From Rhodanobacteraceae bacterium (GTDB lineage Bacteria > Pseudomonadota > Gammaproteobacteria > Xanthomonadales > Rhodanobacteraceae): a stretch of 64,000 bases of DNA. The notes under the pieces were generated by a model that was not told where the DNA came from, did not search any database, and worked only from the letters and a program-made list of their open reading frames with translations. The stretch is taken from contig CP126531.1 of assembly GCA_030167125.1 (NCBI GenBank), positions 186,001 through 250,000 on the forward strand, given 5' to 3'. A program made the position numbers and the translations under genes. Positions 63,387-64,000 of this stretch are shown here, in pieces. Every line of letters begins with the position of its first letter. Positions within the stretch are counted from its first letter, which is position 1.

Positions 63387-63788
63387 TTACGTCGGAATCA
63401 GTTCGGCCACGTCGTGATGCAAGGCGGCGAGCCCCGCATCCAGCGTGGCGAGTCTCCCACGATGCTTGCGCGCCAGTGCAGCTAAGTACGCATCGGTGAC
63501 CTGACGGTGGCCCAGCACGCCGTCCCAACGCACGTCGGCGTAACCGATGTCGTCGGGCCAGAAGCGATGCGCCGGATGGCTGACAAAGCCGTTGAGAATA
63601 CCGAGAATCCGATCGAGTGGATGATTCCCGCCACGCAGCAGGAGGCGCACGAGCGCGCCCTGGGTAATCGGACAGGTCGCGAAGGACATCGAATTGCCTT
63701 GGCGAAACCAGCGGCCGCAGGCAGCGTGATGCACGTGATTGCGGTCGCCCAGCGCAATCAACACGTTCGCATCAAGCAAATGGACCAT
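63387..63788 (-). CDS. vapC: VapC-type PIN-domain toxin
   Basis: A 133-residue PIN-domain ribonuclease. Acidic active-site residues visible are the first Asp (LLDANVLIAL), the Asp of VTDAYLAALA and the Asp of LATLDAGL; the second conserved position, often Glu (PITELG), is Gln here (PITQGA). VapC toxins cleave specific tRNAs or rRNA when freed from their antitoxin. The start overlaps the antitoxin gene by 17 bases. Codon use looks somewhat less GC-biased than in neighbours. Confidence 0.85.
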   Translation of the reverse strand: MVHLLDANVLIALGDRNHVHHAACGRWFRQGNSMSFATCPITQGALVRLLLRGGNHPLDRILGILNGFVSHPAHRFWPDDIGYADVRWDGVLGHRQVTDAYLAALARKHRGRLATLDAGLAALHHDVAELIPT

Positions 63789-64000
63789 AACGATCCAGTT
63801 CTTCGTCCTCGAGTGCCTTCACGTCTTCCAAGGTCACAGGGTGGCCGGAGCGGAAGACAGGCAAACCCGTCTCCGGATCGGTTTCGTACTGTGCCGGAGC
63901 TTCGTTCACGCCCGCCTTGAGTCCGCGCTCGGCCAGTTCCACCAGCAGCTTGCCGAGGCTGGTGTGCTGCGCCCGCGCCAGGCTCATGAACAAGGTGTGC
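63772..64000 (-). CDS. vapB: VapB-type antitoxin, truncated by the window edge
   Basis: At least 75 residues with an N-terminal segment (MSLARAQHTSLGKLLVELAERGL) that looks like the DNA-binding helix of a VapB-type antitoxin, followed by PVFRSGHPVTLEDVKALEDEEL, an acidic tail that would wrap the toxin. An in-frame ATG is at 63985-63987, but the frame stays open to the window edge and family members start further upstream, so the true start is probably outside. It is immediately upstream of the PIN toxin. Confidence 0.7.
   Translation of the reverse strand, partial: HTLFMSLARAQHTSLGKLLVELAERGLKAGVNEAPAQYETDPETGLPVFRSGHPVTLEDVKALEDEELDRYGPFA

Overview
The window is a GC-rich chromosomal segment from a gammaproteobacterium, most likely the order Lysobacterales (Xanthomonadales), family Rhodanobacteraceae or a neighbour. 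The case for this is the dense GC-rich coding on both strands, a xanthomonadin-like aryl polyene locus, many c-di-GMP enzymes, and several dispersed intergenic hairpin repeats of a kind common in that order. I found no rRNA, tRNA, CRISPR array, phage or insertion sequence. All assignments come from reading motifs and gene order; no database search was run.

Region 1 (1-11.4 kb) is housekeeping. It holds the 5' end of recQ, a glycosyltransferase, the rsmG-parA-parB chromosome-segregation block, a short SPFH protein with a clear terminator, hemB, mtfA, an actinobacterial-looking cis-prenyltransferase and a pirin. It ends with a tandem pair of c-di-GMP genes, a DUF3391/HD-GYP protein with a damaged HD motif and an EAL protein. 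Immediately after them sits a small AT-richer membrane-protein gene followed by a 58-bp sequence that reads like an integron attC site, so it looks like a solitary gene cassette.

Region 2 (11.4-26 kb) is an aryl polyene/xanthomonadin-type biosynthesis and export locus: an alpha/beta hydrolase, two flavin-dependent halogenase-like proteins (both with the WxWxIP motif), a COG4648-like membrane protein, two hotdog dehydratases, a lysophospholipid-type acyltransferase, a LolA-like carrier, an MMPL exporter, a ketoreductase, a CsgG/HfaB-like protein, a glycosyltransferase, a truncated ketosynthase (chain-length-factor type) and a full ketosynthase. No acyl carrier protein, aryl-AMP ligase or chorismatase is visible, so the pathway must be completed from elsewhere.

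Region 3 (26-44.6 kb) has hemF, an RhlE-type helicase, a VOC protein, an M28 peptidase divergent from a two-domain aspartyl protease with PDZ, a maeB-aceE pair, a 7TMR-DISM diguanylate cyclase, AMP nucleosidase, a CPA1 antiporter and a DegP-like protease.

Region 4 (44.6-57.2 kb) has a run of small exported proteins, a tripartite RND efflux operon ending in an outer-membrane barrel gene, and a large GAF-GAF-GGDEF-EAL protein. Region 5 (57.2-64 kb) has an FemAB/GNAT-like protein overlapping an arginase-like metalloprotein, beside a divergent membrane desaturase, then SirB2, an FNR-type oxygen sensor, a fumarylacetoacetate hydrolase and a VapBC pair cut by the right edge.
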